From Sphingobacteriaceae bacterium (GTDB lineage Bacteria > Bacteroidota > Bacteroidia > B-17B0 > Aurantibacillaceae): DNA of 25,294 nt. A model generated the notes under the pieces. It did no database searches. It saw only the letters and a program-made list of their open reading frames with translations, and was not told where the DNA came from. Below, in pieces: positions 1 through 8,793 of this stretch (the first letter of the stretch is position 1; each line of letters starts with the position of its first letter). The translations under genes were made by a program, and so were the position numbers. The stretch lies in contig JADJMM010000020.1 of the NCBI GenBank assembly GCA_016709575.1, forward strand, positions 1-25,294, written 5' to 3'.

Positions 1-1001
1 AACCGCTTTTGGTTTCAGGAATTAGCGTATGCTGGATTAGAAACAGGTTCACGTGATAGAGTATCTTATGTTTTTGTTACAAGATAAAATTCGTTTAGTA
101 TTAACGAGCCCCTTCGATCCTAACAGTCAAATTTCACATCACATCCATAATCATGGTGATGGTGTTAAAGTGATTGCTTTATGGAGTGGATAATTTTTGA
201 AAATCATTGGAAGAAACTGTGAAGCGCGGTGCAAAACCATATTTAGAGCCACAAGTTATAAAAGATAAGGATGGCGAAATAGTACGTTCGGGGAATTCAC
301 ACTTACGGAAACCATTCCTTATTTTTGTAGAGCGAAAAAAATTACAAGGTGTATTTATGCCTGGTTATCAAAATGGAAACAGAATACAAGCCAACACCAA
401 CGGGTTTAAAGTATGTCCGACCATATGGTAGGTAATGTTAAGATTAGGTGCAATGAATAAGTGGGCAAGTTTTTATGCAGATGTAATGGGTTCCGCTAAC
501 CTGGTTACCTTTGATGATAAAGATATCTCCAACAGAATATACTGCCTTAATGAGTAAAGTTACTTATTAATGGAAATGGTCGTATTAAATTTCAATTAAC
601 GAGCCTGCAAAGGAAAAAGAAATCGCAGGTGGAAGAGTATTTGGATTTTTATCACGGTCCGGGTTGTCAACACATAGCAGTTGCGATGATGATATTGTTT
701 TACAATTTCTGGAAATGAAAACGTGGCGTTGAATTTTATATGTACCAGTACTTATTACGATACGGTAAAAGATAGGTAAGGGATTATAGAAGAAGAATGG
801 ACGTATTGAAAAAATGGGGAATTATAGTAGATAGAGATGAAGACGGATATTTATTACAAATATTTACTAAACCTGTTGAACCGTCCTACTTTATTTTTTA
901 AAATCATTCAGCGTAAAGGACGCGAAGTCATTTAGTGAAGAAATTTCCAGGCTTTATTTGAATCAATAAAAGCAAACCAGGCGAGACGAGGAACTTTGTA
1001 A
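1..1001 (+). CDS. hppD: 4-hydroxyphenylpyruvate dioxygenase, 5'-truncated and frameshifted
   Basis: HPPD converts 4-hydroxyphenylpyruvate to homogentisate with O2 and Fe(II), the second step of tyrosine degradation in the cytoplasm. The gene enters from the left edge, so its N-terminus is missing. Joining frames gives a start of NRFWFQELAYAGLETGSRDR and a central ISHHIHNHGDGVKVIALW. Two iron-ligand histidine contexts are visible: DHMVGNV (codon near 422) and GPGCQHIAVA (codon near 671). The C-terminal block EPSYFIF-(E)-IIQRKG carries the third ligand, a glutamate, but a base error near 900 removes that codon from the raw reading. The end QARRGTL and its TAA stop are clear. At least six frameshifts or stops interrupt the frame, several at short G or A runs, which fits sequencing error better than decay. 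A membrane-protein gene follows after 10 bp on the same strand. Family assignment is firm; intactness cannot be judged. Confidence 0.93.
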
Positions 1002-1011
1002 AGCATAGAAT

Positions 1012-1973
1012 ATGAACGTAACCGCACTCGATAGAATAAATTACCTAGACATTGGTTTTAATGTTGGTGTGTTGCGTAATAGCGATTGTTTGTTCCGTTC
1101 GAGATGTTTTTATTTGCCTATGCTGTATTAGGTCCTTTACATTATCTTACCGAAATAAGTTGGTTGCACGATAAGCAGTATTACGCCAAACGAAAATAGA
1201 TAGCATTTTACTGGTAGTGTTAAGAATTCTTATAACTATATACCAATACTTGCGCCAATGATTGGTGTATCTTCAGATATTACCGGCAAGGATGTAAATA
1301 AATATATTTATTTCGCTTTTGATTGTGCTTCTGTAATATTTGCACTAACAAGGATCATTATTTACGTATTGGTGGAATTTGCTGGCAATTGTGACACAAA
1401 ATTGGCTGATAACTTCTACCTATTTCTTTCGGTATTTCTTCCAACCTAATTCACGTATTTGTATTTACGGCCTTGTTTGTTTGTATGGCGCTTTAAAACA
1501 AAAAGTAAAAGCGGATACATTTCGTTTATTGTGATGGTGCTTTGTCGGTTATTTTGTTTTATGTTTTTCCGCAAAGTATTAATGGAACTTATTCCTACTG
1601 ATTATTAAAGGGAGTCTTACAAAAATTTTGAGGCTATTAATTATTTCTCCTTACACAAAAGAATTATTGCATGTAGACATATTTAAAGATAATATGGCTA
1701 GTCAAATTTATTTTTCTAAGACAGGAATTTTATTAATGCGCTTCATTGCATTTGCATATACATATCATTATCTAATTGGTTTCTAAAACGCGTGTTATAA
1801 AATGGCATGAAGTTCCTAAAAGTTAAGTGTAATTGTTTGCACTTTGGTTTAGCTTCTATAGCCTTGTATGCTTATGATTATAAATTGGTTTTAGCTGTTT
1901 GTTCTTATTAGCTTTCTGCGTGTTACTTGAATTACCATTAAACGTTGTTTCTAATAAAGGCATATTTGCATGA
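1012..1973 (+). CDS. Conserved multi-pass membrane protein of unknown function, frameshifted
   Basis: I do not recognise a named family. Reading across frameshifts from an ATG 10 bp after hppD gives MNVTALDRINYLDIGFN, then a hydrophobic stretch and a motif resembling FAYAVLGPLHYLTEISWLHD. After this come several hydrophobic segments, a basic loop (KTKSKSGYISF), a segment resembling YHYLNWFSKTRVIKWHEVPK, and a C-terminus close to LLELPLNVVSNKGIFA. Reconstructed length is about 320 residues with perhaps seven to nine membrane spans. The conserved-looking His, Glu and Trp residues at membrane borders (PLHYLTEISW, KWHEV) could be catalytic or ligand residues, but that is a guess. The gene lies between hppD and the persulfide-dioxygenase-like gene on the same strand with short gaps, so co-transcription is possible. 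Raw reading frames are broken at least six times. Both ends are approximate. Confidence 0.6.
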
Positions 1974-2015
1974 GTCAAATTAATTTTGGAAGAAGAAAAT
2001 TTAAAATCGTCAATT

Positions 2016-3388
2016 ATGTATACAAAACAAATTTACTGGCTGTCTGGCGCAGGCAGCGTATTATATCGAATCGGAGGGTGAAGCTTTAATTATTGGTCCT
2101 TTAAGAGAACCGGAACCTTATTTAGAGATGGCGAAAAAGCGACATGCAAAAATTAAATACATTTTTGAAACGCATTTCCATGCTGATTTTGTTTCAGGAC
2201 ATTTAGATATAGCCCGTTTAACGGACGCTGTGATTGTTTATGGTCCGAATGCGAAGCTAAAACCATACGCACATGTAGCTGCCGATAAAGAGAGAATTAA
2301 AATTGGAAAAATTGAATTGGAAGCCATTGCATACGCCGGGACAGCCCGTAGAATCATCTTGTCTTGTTCTTTACGATGAAGAAAAAAAAACACGTTGTGT
2401 TTTTTACGGGGGATACTTTATTTATTGAGATTGGCCGTCCTGATTTAATGAGTGGAAATTTAAATAAGGAAGAATTAGCGGAAATGTTGTTTGGATCTTT
2501 GACTAAAAAAATAAAGACACTTCCTGATAGTTTAATTGTTTATCCGGGTCATGGTGCTGGTTCAGCATGCGGGAAAAATATTGGCAAAGAAACTGTTTCA
2601 ACAATAGGAGAGCAGAAAAAAACCAATTATGCCATGCAAAATTTATCGAAGAAAGAATTTATTTATGTAGTTACAAAAATTTACCAACCCCTCCGCCATA
2701 TTTCTTTAAGGATGCAAAATTAATATTAGCGGTTGTGATAGTTACGAAACAATTATCAATCGGGAGTGAAGAATAGTGTCGAAGAGGTAAGTTAAAAATT
2801 AGAGACGGGGTTACGGTTATTGACACCCGTATTCTGATGAATTTGGAATAGGATTTGTGCCGGGTTCAATTTCTATTGGTTTAAATGGTGATTATGCTGT
2901 TTGGGCCGGGTCATTAATAGATTTTCATACGCCAATTGTTTTGGTAGCTGAGGGAAGGAAAGATGAGTTGAGAGAGAGTATTGTGCGAATAGACACATTG
3001 GGATATGAAAATGTAGTTGGATACTTAAAGGGAAGTATAACCAATTGGATTTTGGCGGGGAGAAGAAACCGAGAAAATAATTTCCGTTCCCGGTAAAAAC
3101 ATTGATAGGTTAACCGAACCCTATAATTTTGGATGTAAGAAAGCCATCGGAACGAGAAACTTGCTTCATTAAAATTCTGTATTTATTACTTTAAGCGAGT
3201 TGCCATCCACAAGTAAACACATTAGATAAGATAGAACTTATGCGGTATATTGTGCCGGAGGTTATCGTTCTAATTATTGCCGTCTCTTTATTAAAAAAGC
3301 AGGAATTAAAAGAGTATATAATATAACAGGAGGAATTACAAGTATGAAAGAGACTGCTCCTGAATACATTTCGTTTGTAGCTATTTAA
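2016..3388 (+). CDS. ETHE1-like MBL-fold hydrolase with two rhodanese domains (predicted persulfide dioxygenase), frameshifted
   Basis: This is a metallo-beta-lactamase-fold protein of the persulfide dioxygenase/CstB-like architecture, about 455 residues when frames are joined. The N-terminus resembles MYTKQIYTGCLAQAAYYIES. The metal site is clear: THFHADFVSGH (around 2170-2200), a damaged HTPGHTPES-like block near 2335-2355, FTGDTLFIG.VGRPDL (around 2400-2450) and YPGHGAGSACGKN (around 2541-2580). Two rhodanese domains follow. The first, with GSISIGLNGDYAVWAG, has a loop VLVAEGRKDE without cysteine and should be catalytically dead. The second has LDVRKPSE and the active loop YCAGGYRS (around 3250-3270). 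The family oxidises glutathione or CoA persulfide, linking sulfide detoxification and thiosulfate metabolism, probably in the cytoplasm because no signal peptide is seen. Several frameshifts split the frame. A strong hairpin terminator begins 15 bp after the stop. Confidence 0.88.
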
Positions 3389-3402
3389 ATACCTTTCATA
3401 AA

Positions 3403-3430
3403 AAAAAGGAATCCGAAAGGATTCCTTTTT
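3403..3430. terminator. Bidirectional rho-independent terminator between convergent genes
   Basis: A perfect 12-bp inverted repeat (AAAAAGGAATCC, loop GAAA, GGATTCCTTTTT) has an A tract on one flank and a T tract on the other. It lies 14 bp after the plus-strand MBL/rhodanese stop and 19 bp after the minus-strand propeller gene stop, so it can end both transcripts. Confidence 0.88.
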
Positions 3431-3449
3431 GTCTCATTAATTGAAGTAA

Positions 3450-5110
3450 TTATTCTTTCACAAAACGTACTGTACCAATTCCGTTAGCTGTTTTAATTTG
3501 AAGTTTATAAACTCCCTGGTAGTTGCTCAACTGAGAATGATTTGTTTGTTTCTTCAAGAACAACAGCGCCTAATAAATTGTAAACAGTAACTATTTCAAT
3601 TGTTTCTTGGGTTTTTATGTTTAAAGTTGAGAATGCAGGGTTTGGATAAACAATTGCTTCTATGCCAACTTTGGTTTCATTAATACCAACACCTAGAGAA
3701 CCCATTTTATGTACAAATGCATCATTTAAACCTGATATATTTATATTAAACACACCGCTATTTAGAAATCAGCTATAGCTGCAAAACTAACACCAGTAGC
3801 GTGAATGTTACTTGAAGCATCTGAAGCAATATTATCAAACTTGTAACCGTTACTGGAGCCATCCCAAAATTTTGGCCCAAACAAAATTCCTCCCAGGTCG
3901 AGTTTACTTACGAAAATATCATAACCTTTTACAAAGTGCTCACGCCTGCATTTGGGTCAAAGTCACCTGACGCGTTAAAGTTTCCGCTAGTGTAAACATT
4001 ACCTACTGCATCAACGGTTATGCCGTAACCAACATCGTAACCTGAACCTCCTAAGTTTTTAGCCCAAACAAAATTACCCAGAGCATCTAATTTACTTACA
4101 AAAATATCTTCAAGACCTGTTGATGTTAAGTATAAGATGAGGCTCAGGATCAAATCAGGAGTGCCGCTAAAATATCCGGTTGTATATACATTTCCTGTTG
4201 GGTCAACAAATATATTTTGTGTTATATCAGTGGCTGAACCTCCCATTTTTTTAGCCCAAACAAAATTTCCGGCAGCATCTAGTTTGCTTACAAAAATATC
4301 GTTAACTCCTGTAACTGTTAAATTAGATGTACCTGCGCCCGGATCAAAATCTGCTGTGCCACTATAATAACCAGAAGTATAAACGTTAGCCGAAGCATCA
4401 AAAGTAATACACGTAGCAACATCTCCTGTTGTTGAGCCCATTGTTTTAGCCCAAACAAAATTCCCTGCCGCATCTAATTTGCTAATGAAAATATCATTAG
4501 TACCTATGGAGGTTAAGCTATTTGTACCTACTCCCGGATTAAAATCAACTGTACTAACACAAAGTAACCGCAAGACAAACATTTCCTGAGGCATCAATGG
4601 CTGTATTGTAACCGATATCATCACCAGTGCCGCCTATTTGTTTTGCCTAAACAAAAATTTCCGGCAGCATCTAATTTGCTTATAAAAATATCTCTTTGAC
4701 CGTTAGAACTTAATGTAAATGTTCCTGTTCCCGGATCGAAATCAGCTGTAGCTCTGAAAAAACCTGTTGTATATACATTACCGGATGCATCTACATTTAC
4801 ACCAAAAGCCATGTCGTCATTTGGTCCGCCGCCCATTGCTTTAGCCCCAAGCAAAATTTCCTGAAGCATCCAACTTGCTTACAAAAATATCGAAACCACC
4901 GGAAGATGTTAGATTGGAAATTCCTGCACCCGGATCGAAATCTGTTGTGCCTGTAAAAAATCCTGCTGTATAAACATTGCCGGAAGCATCAACAGCAATA
5001 GTTTTGCCAAATTCATCACCGGTACCTCCGAGTTTTTTAGCCCACACTAAATTTTGAGCGGATATTGAAACGCTAATTAAACACATTGCAAATAGTAAAA
5101 GTTTTTTCAT
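3450..5110 (-). CDS. Secreted seven-bladed SBBP beta-propeller protein with T9SS sorting domain (copy A), frameshifted
   Basis: An exported protein of about 550 residues. The start chosen is MKKLLLFAMCLISVSISAQ, a typical signal peptide, rather than an upstream in-frame ATG at 5188, because the -7 promoter box lies between them. Seven SBBP blades of about 65 residues follow, each with GNVYT.G.F, DFDPG, DIF(V/I)SKLDA and GNFVWAK. The last blade is poorly read. The C-terminus (YPNP...YNLLGAVVLEETNKSFSVEQLP...RFVKE) is a T9SS type A sorting domain, predicting export through the outer membrane and attachment or release at the surface. Frameshifts occur near 4855, 4620, 4560, 4120, 3930, 3760 and 3515. 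The sorting domain is almost identical to those of copies B and D. Ligand or enzymatic role is unknown; propellers of this kind are presumed binding or adhesion modules. It has its own operator and -7 box upstream. Confidence 0.88.
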
Positions 5111-5136
5111 GTTTTCTTTGGTTAGTTTATATGCGA

Positions 5137-5144
5137 CAATAGTA
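5137..5144 (-). promoter_or_regulatory. -7 promoter element of propeller gene A
   Basis: The minus strand reads TACTATTG, one mismatch from the Bacteroidota sigma-A -7 consensus TAnnTTTG. It lies 26 bp before the start codon and exactly 27 bp downstream of the tandem operator. Confidence 0.65.
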
Positions 5145-5171
5145 CAAAAAATGCGAATGGAGAATTTGACC

Positions 5172-5208
5172 GTTTTAGTAACGGACAATTGGCTTCAGGA
5201 ATGGACAA
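5172..5208 (-). promoter_or_regulatory. Tandem direct-repeat operator upstream of propeller gene A (putative LytTR site)
   Basis: On the minus strand two half sites, TTGTCCATTCCTGAA and TTGTCCGTTACTAAA, repeat with a 20-bp period, about two helical turns. The same element precedes each of the other three secreted-protein genes. The proximal half site partly resembles the known LytTR half site ([TA][AC][CA]GTTN[AG][TG]). Binding by the neighbouring LytTR regulator is inferred, not shown. Confidence 0.72.
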
Positions 5209-5242
5209 AAAGAACCCACTATTTAGGTGAGTTCCTTTTTTT
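5207..5242 (-). terminator. Rho-independent terminator of the LamG gene (B)
   Basis: The minus strand has an A tract, stem GGAACTCAC, a short loop, stem GTGGGTTC and a T tract, with G-T wobbles. It lies 14 bp after the stop of gene B and abuts the operator of the next gene, so each gene in the array is separately terminated. Confidence 0.78.
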
Positions 5243-5256
5243 AAAGAGAAGCGATT

Positions 5257-6526
5257 TTATTCTTTCACAAAGCGTACTGTACCAGTTCCGTTAGCTGTTT
5301 TAATTTGAAGCGTATAAACTCCAGCAGGTAACTGTTCAACCGAGAATGATTTGTTTGTTTCTTCAAGAACAACGGAACCTAATAAATTATAAACGGTAGC
5401 TGATTCAATGGTTTCTTCTGTTTTAATGCTTAATGTAGAGTTTGTTGGATTTGGATAAACAATGATGTCTTGTTTACCAGAAGACAATTCTGCTAAACCA
5501 GTACAAGCAGAGACGGTAATAGTTTTTAGATTGGTCATTGTTAAATTACATGTTGCAGTACCAATTCACATTTCCTGATGTCCAAGCGGTAGAAGGTAAC
5601 ATTGCAGAAGCCATTGTGCCAACAGCATTGGTTACGATGTCAAGTACTTTGTTGCCTGAATTTTCAAAGAATTTCCAATAGTTTTTTAAACCAACTTCAT
5701 TTCCAACTAAGCAATTACTCATGTTTGTGGAAATTTCTGTTGCAGTTCTTGCTGTGTTCCAAATCCTGATATCATCCATTTTTCCATCAAAAAATTCTGA
5801 AACAACAATAGAAGGATCTTCTCCTATAGTTATTTCGTTTGAATTAGCTGGAAGAGATGTAAATGCAGCTGTTGAAGTTGCTACCGCAATGCCATTTACA
5901 TATAATTTCATAACACCATTATCAAAAGTACCTGCAACATGATTCCATGTATTTAAGGTTAAAACATTCGCTATAGTTACGGAATGTGTTGCACTAGTTG
6001 CACTAATTACAAAAAATCTTAAACCTCTTCCGTTATTAGTAGCATTATAAGTGTCCATCGAAAATTGACCGCCAAAAGTTGTTCCTTTGTAATTTGAAAT
6101 TATTCTTTTATAAACTGTTGCTCTTGGATAAATCCAAGCCTCTAGTGTTAAAGAGTTTGTTGCTGATGAATAAGTGTTGGTATAGATTTCATCATCATTT
6201 CCGTCAAAATCTAAAGCAACGTTACCTCCCGGTAAAGTTTGTCCATAAACATGAAATGTTTGAGTTGTAGATAGTGTTCCTGTATTAAATGATAAGGGTG
6301 AGCCAGTTCCATTTAGTGGTCCTGTTACTACAGTATTAGTAGCGTTGTCTCTTAAATAGTATTGTACTCCTGGTAATGAGGCTCCAATTGAAATGGTAGA
6401 ACTTTGGCCTACACAAACTGTGTTTTGTAAAGTAGTAAGTGATGAATTGTTAATCGCGGGTAAGCACTGAGCATTGATTTGGTGTGATAATAAAGTAATT
6501 GAGCTAATTAGTAGAAGTTTTTTCAT
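5257..6526 (-). CDS. Secreted Ig-like/LamG (concanavalin-like) protein with T9SS sorting domain (B), one frameshift
   Basis: An exported protein of about 420 residues, starting MKKLLLISSITLLSHQINAQ (signal peptide ending at A-Q). Residues about 20-100 look like an Ig-like repeat (NTVCVGQSSTISIGA...TQTFHVYG). Residues about 105-260 are a LamG/pentraxin-like jelly-roll domain: VALDFDGNDDEIYTN, LTLEAWIYPRA, WNHVAGTFDNGVMKLYVNG, DGKMDDIRIWNTART. Such domains commonly bind glycans or calcium. The C-terminal YPNPTNSTLSIKTEE to GTVRFVKE is a T9SS type A sorting domain nearly identical to those of A and D. A single frameshift near 5540 separates the body from the sorting domain. It lacks SBBP blades yet has the same promoter/operator, terminator and sorting domain as its propeller neighbours, so it is a cassette member with an exchanged N-terminal payload. 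Its ligand is unknown. Confidence 0.88.
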
Positions 6527-6555
6527 GATTTTTTTTCGTTTGGTTAATATTTAGA

Positions 6556-6563
6556 CAATAGTA
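6556..6563 (-). promoter_or_regulatory. -7 promoter element of LamG gene B
   Basis: The minus strand reads TACTATTG, 29 bp before the start codon and exactly 27 bp downstream of the operator, as for gene A. Confidence 0.65.
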
Positions 6564-6590
6564 CAAATAATGTGAACGGAGAATCTTTTC

Positions 6591-6627
6591 GTTTCAGCAA
6601 TGGACAATTGGCTTCAGGAATGGATAA
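6591..6627 (-). promoter_or_regulatory. Tandem direct-repeat operator upstream of LamG gene B (putative LytTR site)
   Basis: Minus-strand half sites TTATCCATTCCTGAA and TTGTCCATTGCTGAA repeat with a 20-bp period. The spacer GCCAA matches that of copy A. Distal half-site base TTAT differs from TTGT in the other copies. Confidence 0.72.
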
Positions 6628-6660
6628 AAAAGAACCCATCGAGATAGATGGATTCTTTTA
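6627..6660 (-). terminator. Rho-independent terminator of propeller gene C
   Basis: The minus strand has stem AAAAGAA-T-CCATC, loop TATCTC, stem GATGG-G-TTCTTTT and a T tract, with one internal mismatch. It lies about 16 bp after the stop of gene C and touches the operator of gene B. Confidence 0.72.
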
Positions 6661-6675
6661 ATTAGAGAAAGGAAA

Positions 6676-8654
6676 TTAGTTTTTCACCATCTTATTAATT
6701 TTCACATGGCCATCAACTCTTGTTTTGATGAAGTAGAGACCTGACACTTGGCTTTCTAAATTAATGTTGTGTTTTCCGGAATTTAAATTTGCATTATAAA
6801 CCTCGCGACCTAATACATCTATGATTAAAACTTCTGCATCCTGAGATAATGAAATTGTAAATTGCCCGTTGTTTGGGTTAGGATAAATATTTATATCATT
6901 ATCAACCAGAACTCCACTATAAATGCCTGTGCACAATTGAACACTTACTGTAATTTGTGTTCTTGATACACTTTAGTGCAACTGTTTGCTTCTGCATAAT
7001 AAGAGTAAGTGCCAACTGCTAAAGTTGGAGTTGCAAATGAAGTGCCTGTACCAAGCGAGGCAGTAGAAGTAGGTGTAGCAAACCAGTTAATAGTGTTAGT
7101 GCCACTGATAGCACTAAGTGTTGTTGAATTACCGGCGCAAATAGTTTGGTTGGCAGGCAGTGTTGTATTAGTAGGTACTGCTGGTGGAGTGCATTGAGAA
7201 ATTTTCTGAACAAATACGTCTAATTGGCCTCCCGAAGTCAAATTACTTGTTCCTGCTCCCGGGTCAAAATCCACTGTTCCTTGATAAGATCCTGTGGTAT
7301 AAATATCAGTGGAAGCAGCAACAAAAATAGCATCAGATTTATCACCTAATGAAGCAGAACCAAATGCACCTGCCCACATATAATTTCCTGAGGCATCCAA
7401 TTTGAGAATAAAACAATCTGTTTGACCGCCAGCAGATGATATTAAAACACTTCCAATCCCCGGATCAAAATCAACTGTGCCGATAAAAGTACCGGTGATA
7501 TATACATTATTATTTACGTCTGTTGCTATACCATAGCCAATATCGTTACTTGTATCACCAACTTTTACAGACCAGATAAAACTAGCTGTAGTTGGATTAA
7601 ATTTTGTAACAAAAACATCTTTAACACCAGCAGTAGAGGTCATGTTTAGTACTCCTACAGTCGGGTCTAGATCTGCAGTACCCTGAAACTCGCCTGTTAA
7701 TAAAACATTTCCCGCTGCATCAATCGAAATAGCACGTCCAATATCGTATGCAGTTCCACCCATACTTCCTGCCCAACTAAAATTACCGTTGATGTCTAAT
7801 TTTAATAAAAAGATATCCTGTAGTCCGGCAGAGGTTATGGAATAGGTTGCAACACTGGGATCGAAATCCGTTATACCTTCATACAATCCGGTTAGATAAA
7901 TATTTCCAACTACATCATTTGCTAAAGCTGTTGCAGAATTTGATCCATTTAAACCTACTTGTTTTGCCCATACATAATTTCCATTTAAATCTAGTTTAGA
8001 TATAAATGCATCACTTGCTGTAGCGGCTGTAAGATTCACAACTCCAACACCCGGGTCAAAATCTACTAATCCTGTAAAAGAACCGCAAGTAAAAATATTT
8101 CCAAAAGCATCAACATTAATATCCGATATAGTTTCATATGCTGTACTTCCAAAACGTTTCGACCAAATATAGTTTCCTGAAGGATCATATTTTGCAATAA
8201 AAACATCTTGTGAACCGAGCGAAGTAATATTTACAACTCCTGCACCGGGATCAACATCAATCGTATTATTAAAATTCCCAACTACGTAAACATTCCCTGA
8301 ATTATCCAAAGTAATATCCGTCCCGCTTTGAGGGCCTGTACCACCAAGGCGTAGAGCCCAAACAAAGTTGCCAAGTGCATCGAGTTTTGAAATATAAACG
8401 TCGTTAGAACCTGCCGAAGTTAAATTTACAACACCCGCGCCAGGATCAAAATCGGCTGTACCTGTAAAATAGCCTGTAGTATATACATTTCCACTAGCAT
8501 CAACTGCAACTCCACTTCCTTCTTCGTTACTTCCACTCCCCAAACTTTTAGCCCAGGCGAAGGTTTGAGCATACATAGAATTTGAAAAAGTAAGCGACAT
8601 AAAAAATGCGCTTAAAATTAGAGTTGACTTTTTTAGCAGTAAAAGTGTTTTCAT
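6676..8654 (-). CDS. Secreted seven-bladed SBBP beta-propeller protein with Ig-like domain and divergent T9SS sorting domain (C), one frameshift
   Basis: An exported protein of about 660 residues. The start chosen is MKTLLLLKKSTLILSAFFMS, ahead of a cleavage region ending MYAQ; an in-frame ATG at 8687 is rejected because the -7 box lies between them. Seven complete SBBP blades run from FAWAKSLG to DVFVQKISQ (residues about 30-490), each about 65 residues with DxDP and GN(F/Y)xW motifs. A cysteine-containing Ig-like domain follows (ANQTICAGNSTTLSA...GTYSYYAEANSC). The end YPNPNNGQFTISLSQDAEVL to KINKMVKN is a T9SS type A sorting domain of a different subfamily from those of A, B and D. One frameshift near 6955 joins CTKVYQ to TQITVSVQLCTG. 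Seven blades would close a full propeller. It has its own operator, promoter and terminator. Function beyond surface or secreted binding is unknown. Confidence 0.9.
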
Positions 8655-8670
8655 GATTTTAGATTTAATA

Positions 8671-8678
8671 CAAACATA
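8671..8678 (-). promoter_or_regulatory. -7 promoter element of propeller gene C
   Basis: The minus strand reads TATGTTTG, a perfect TAnnTTTG, 16 bp before the start codon. It is exactly 27 bp downstream of the operator, although the intervening 27 bp differ in sequence from those of the other copies. Confidence 0.75.
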
Positions 8679-8705
8679 TAGCTTCAAAGCCTAAGCTATT
8701 TTTAA

Positions 8706-8743
8706 TCTTCAGCAACGGACAAATTGACTTCAGGAATGGACAA
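8706..8743 (-). promoter_or_regulatory. Tandem direct-repeat operator upstream of propeller gene C (putative LytTR site)
   Basis: Minus-strand half sites TTGTCCATTCCTGAA and TTGTCCGTTGCTGAA repeat with a 21-bp period; one extra base in the spacer distinguishes it from copies A, B and D. Confidence 0.72.
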
Positions 8744-8779
8744 AAAAAGAACCCACTTTTTAGGTGAGTTCCTTTTTTT
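8742..8779 (-). terminator. Rho-independent terminator of propeller gene D
   Basis: The minus strand has an A tract, stem GGAACTCAC, a short loop, stem GTGGGTTC and a 7-base T tract. Both arms match those of the gene B terminator. It lies 14 bp after the gene D stop and abuts the operator of gene C. Confidence 0.8.
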
Positions 8780-8793
8780 AATGAGAAGCACTA

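Larger units (their letters stand above)
5172..5460 (-). repeat. Duplicated sorting-domain/terminator/operator block, copy 1
   Basis: This block contains the T9SS sorting-domain coding end of gene B, its terminator and the operator of gene A. It is closely similar base for base to the block at 8706-8997 (end of gene D, terminator, operator of gene C). The near-identical hairpin arms and operator show that coding and regulatory DNA were copied together. Confidence 0.7.

Noticed and set aside
4137..4367. Plus-strand open frames inside the propeller genes (also at 7009-7197 and 9737-9931).
   Set aside because: They are opposite-strand shadows of the blade repeats, show the same repeated pattern, and have no start signals or independent homology.
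5111..5188. An upstream in-frame ATG at 5188 that would extend propeller gene A.
   Set aside because: The extension crosses the -7 box and operator and pushes the signal peptide inside the protein; the ATG at 5110 gives a normal signal peptide.
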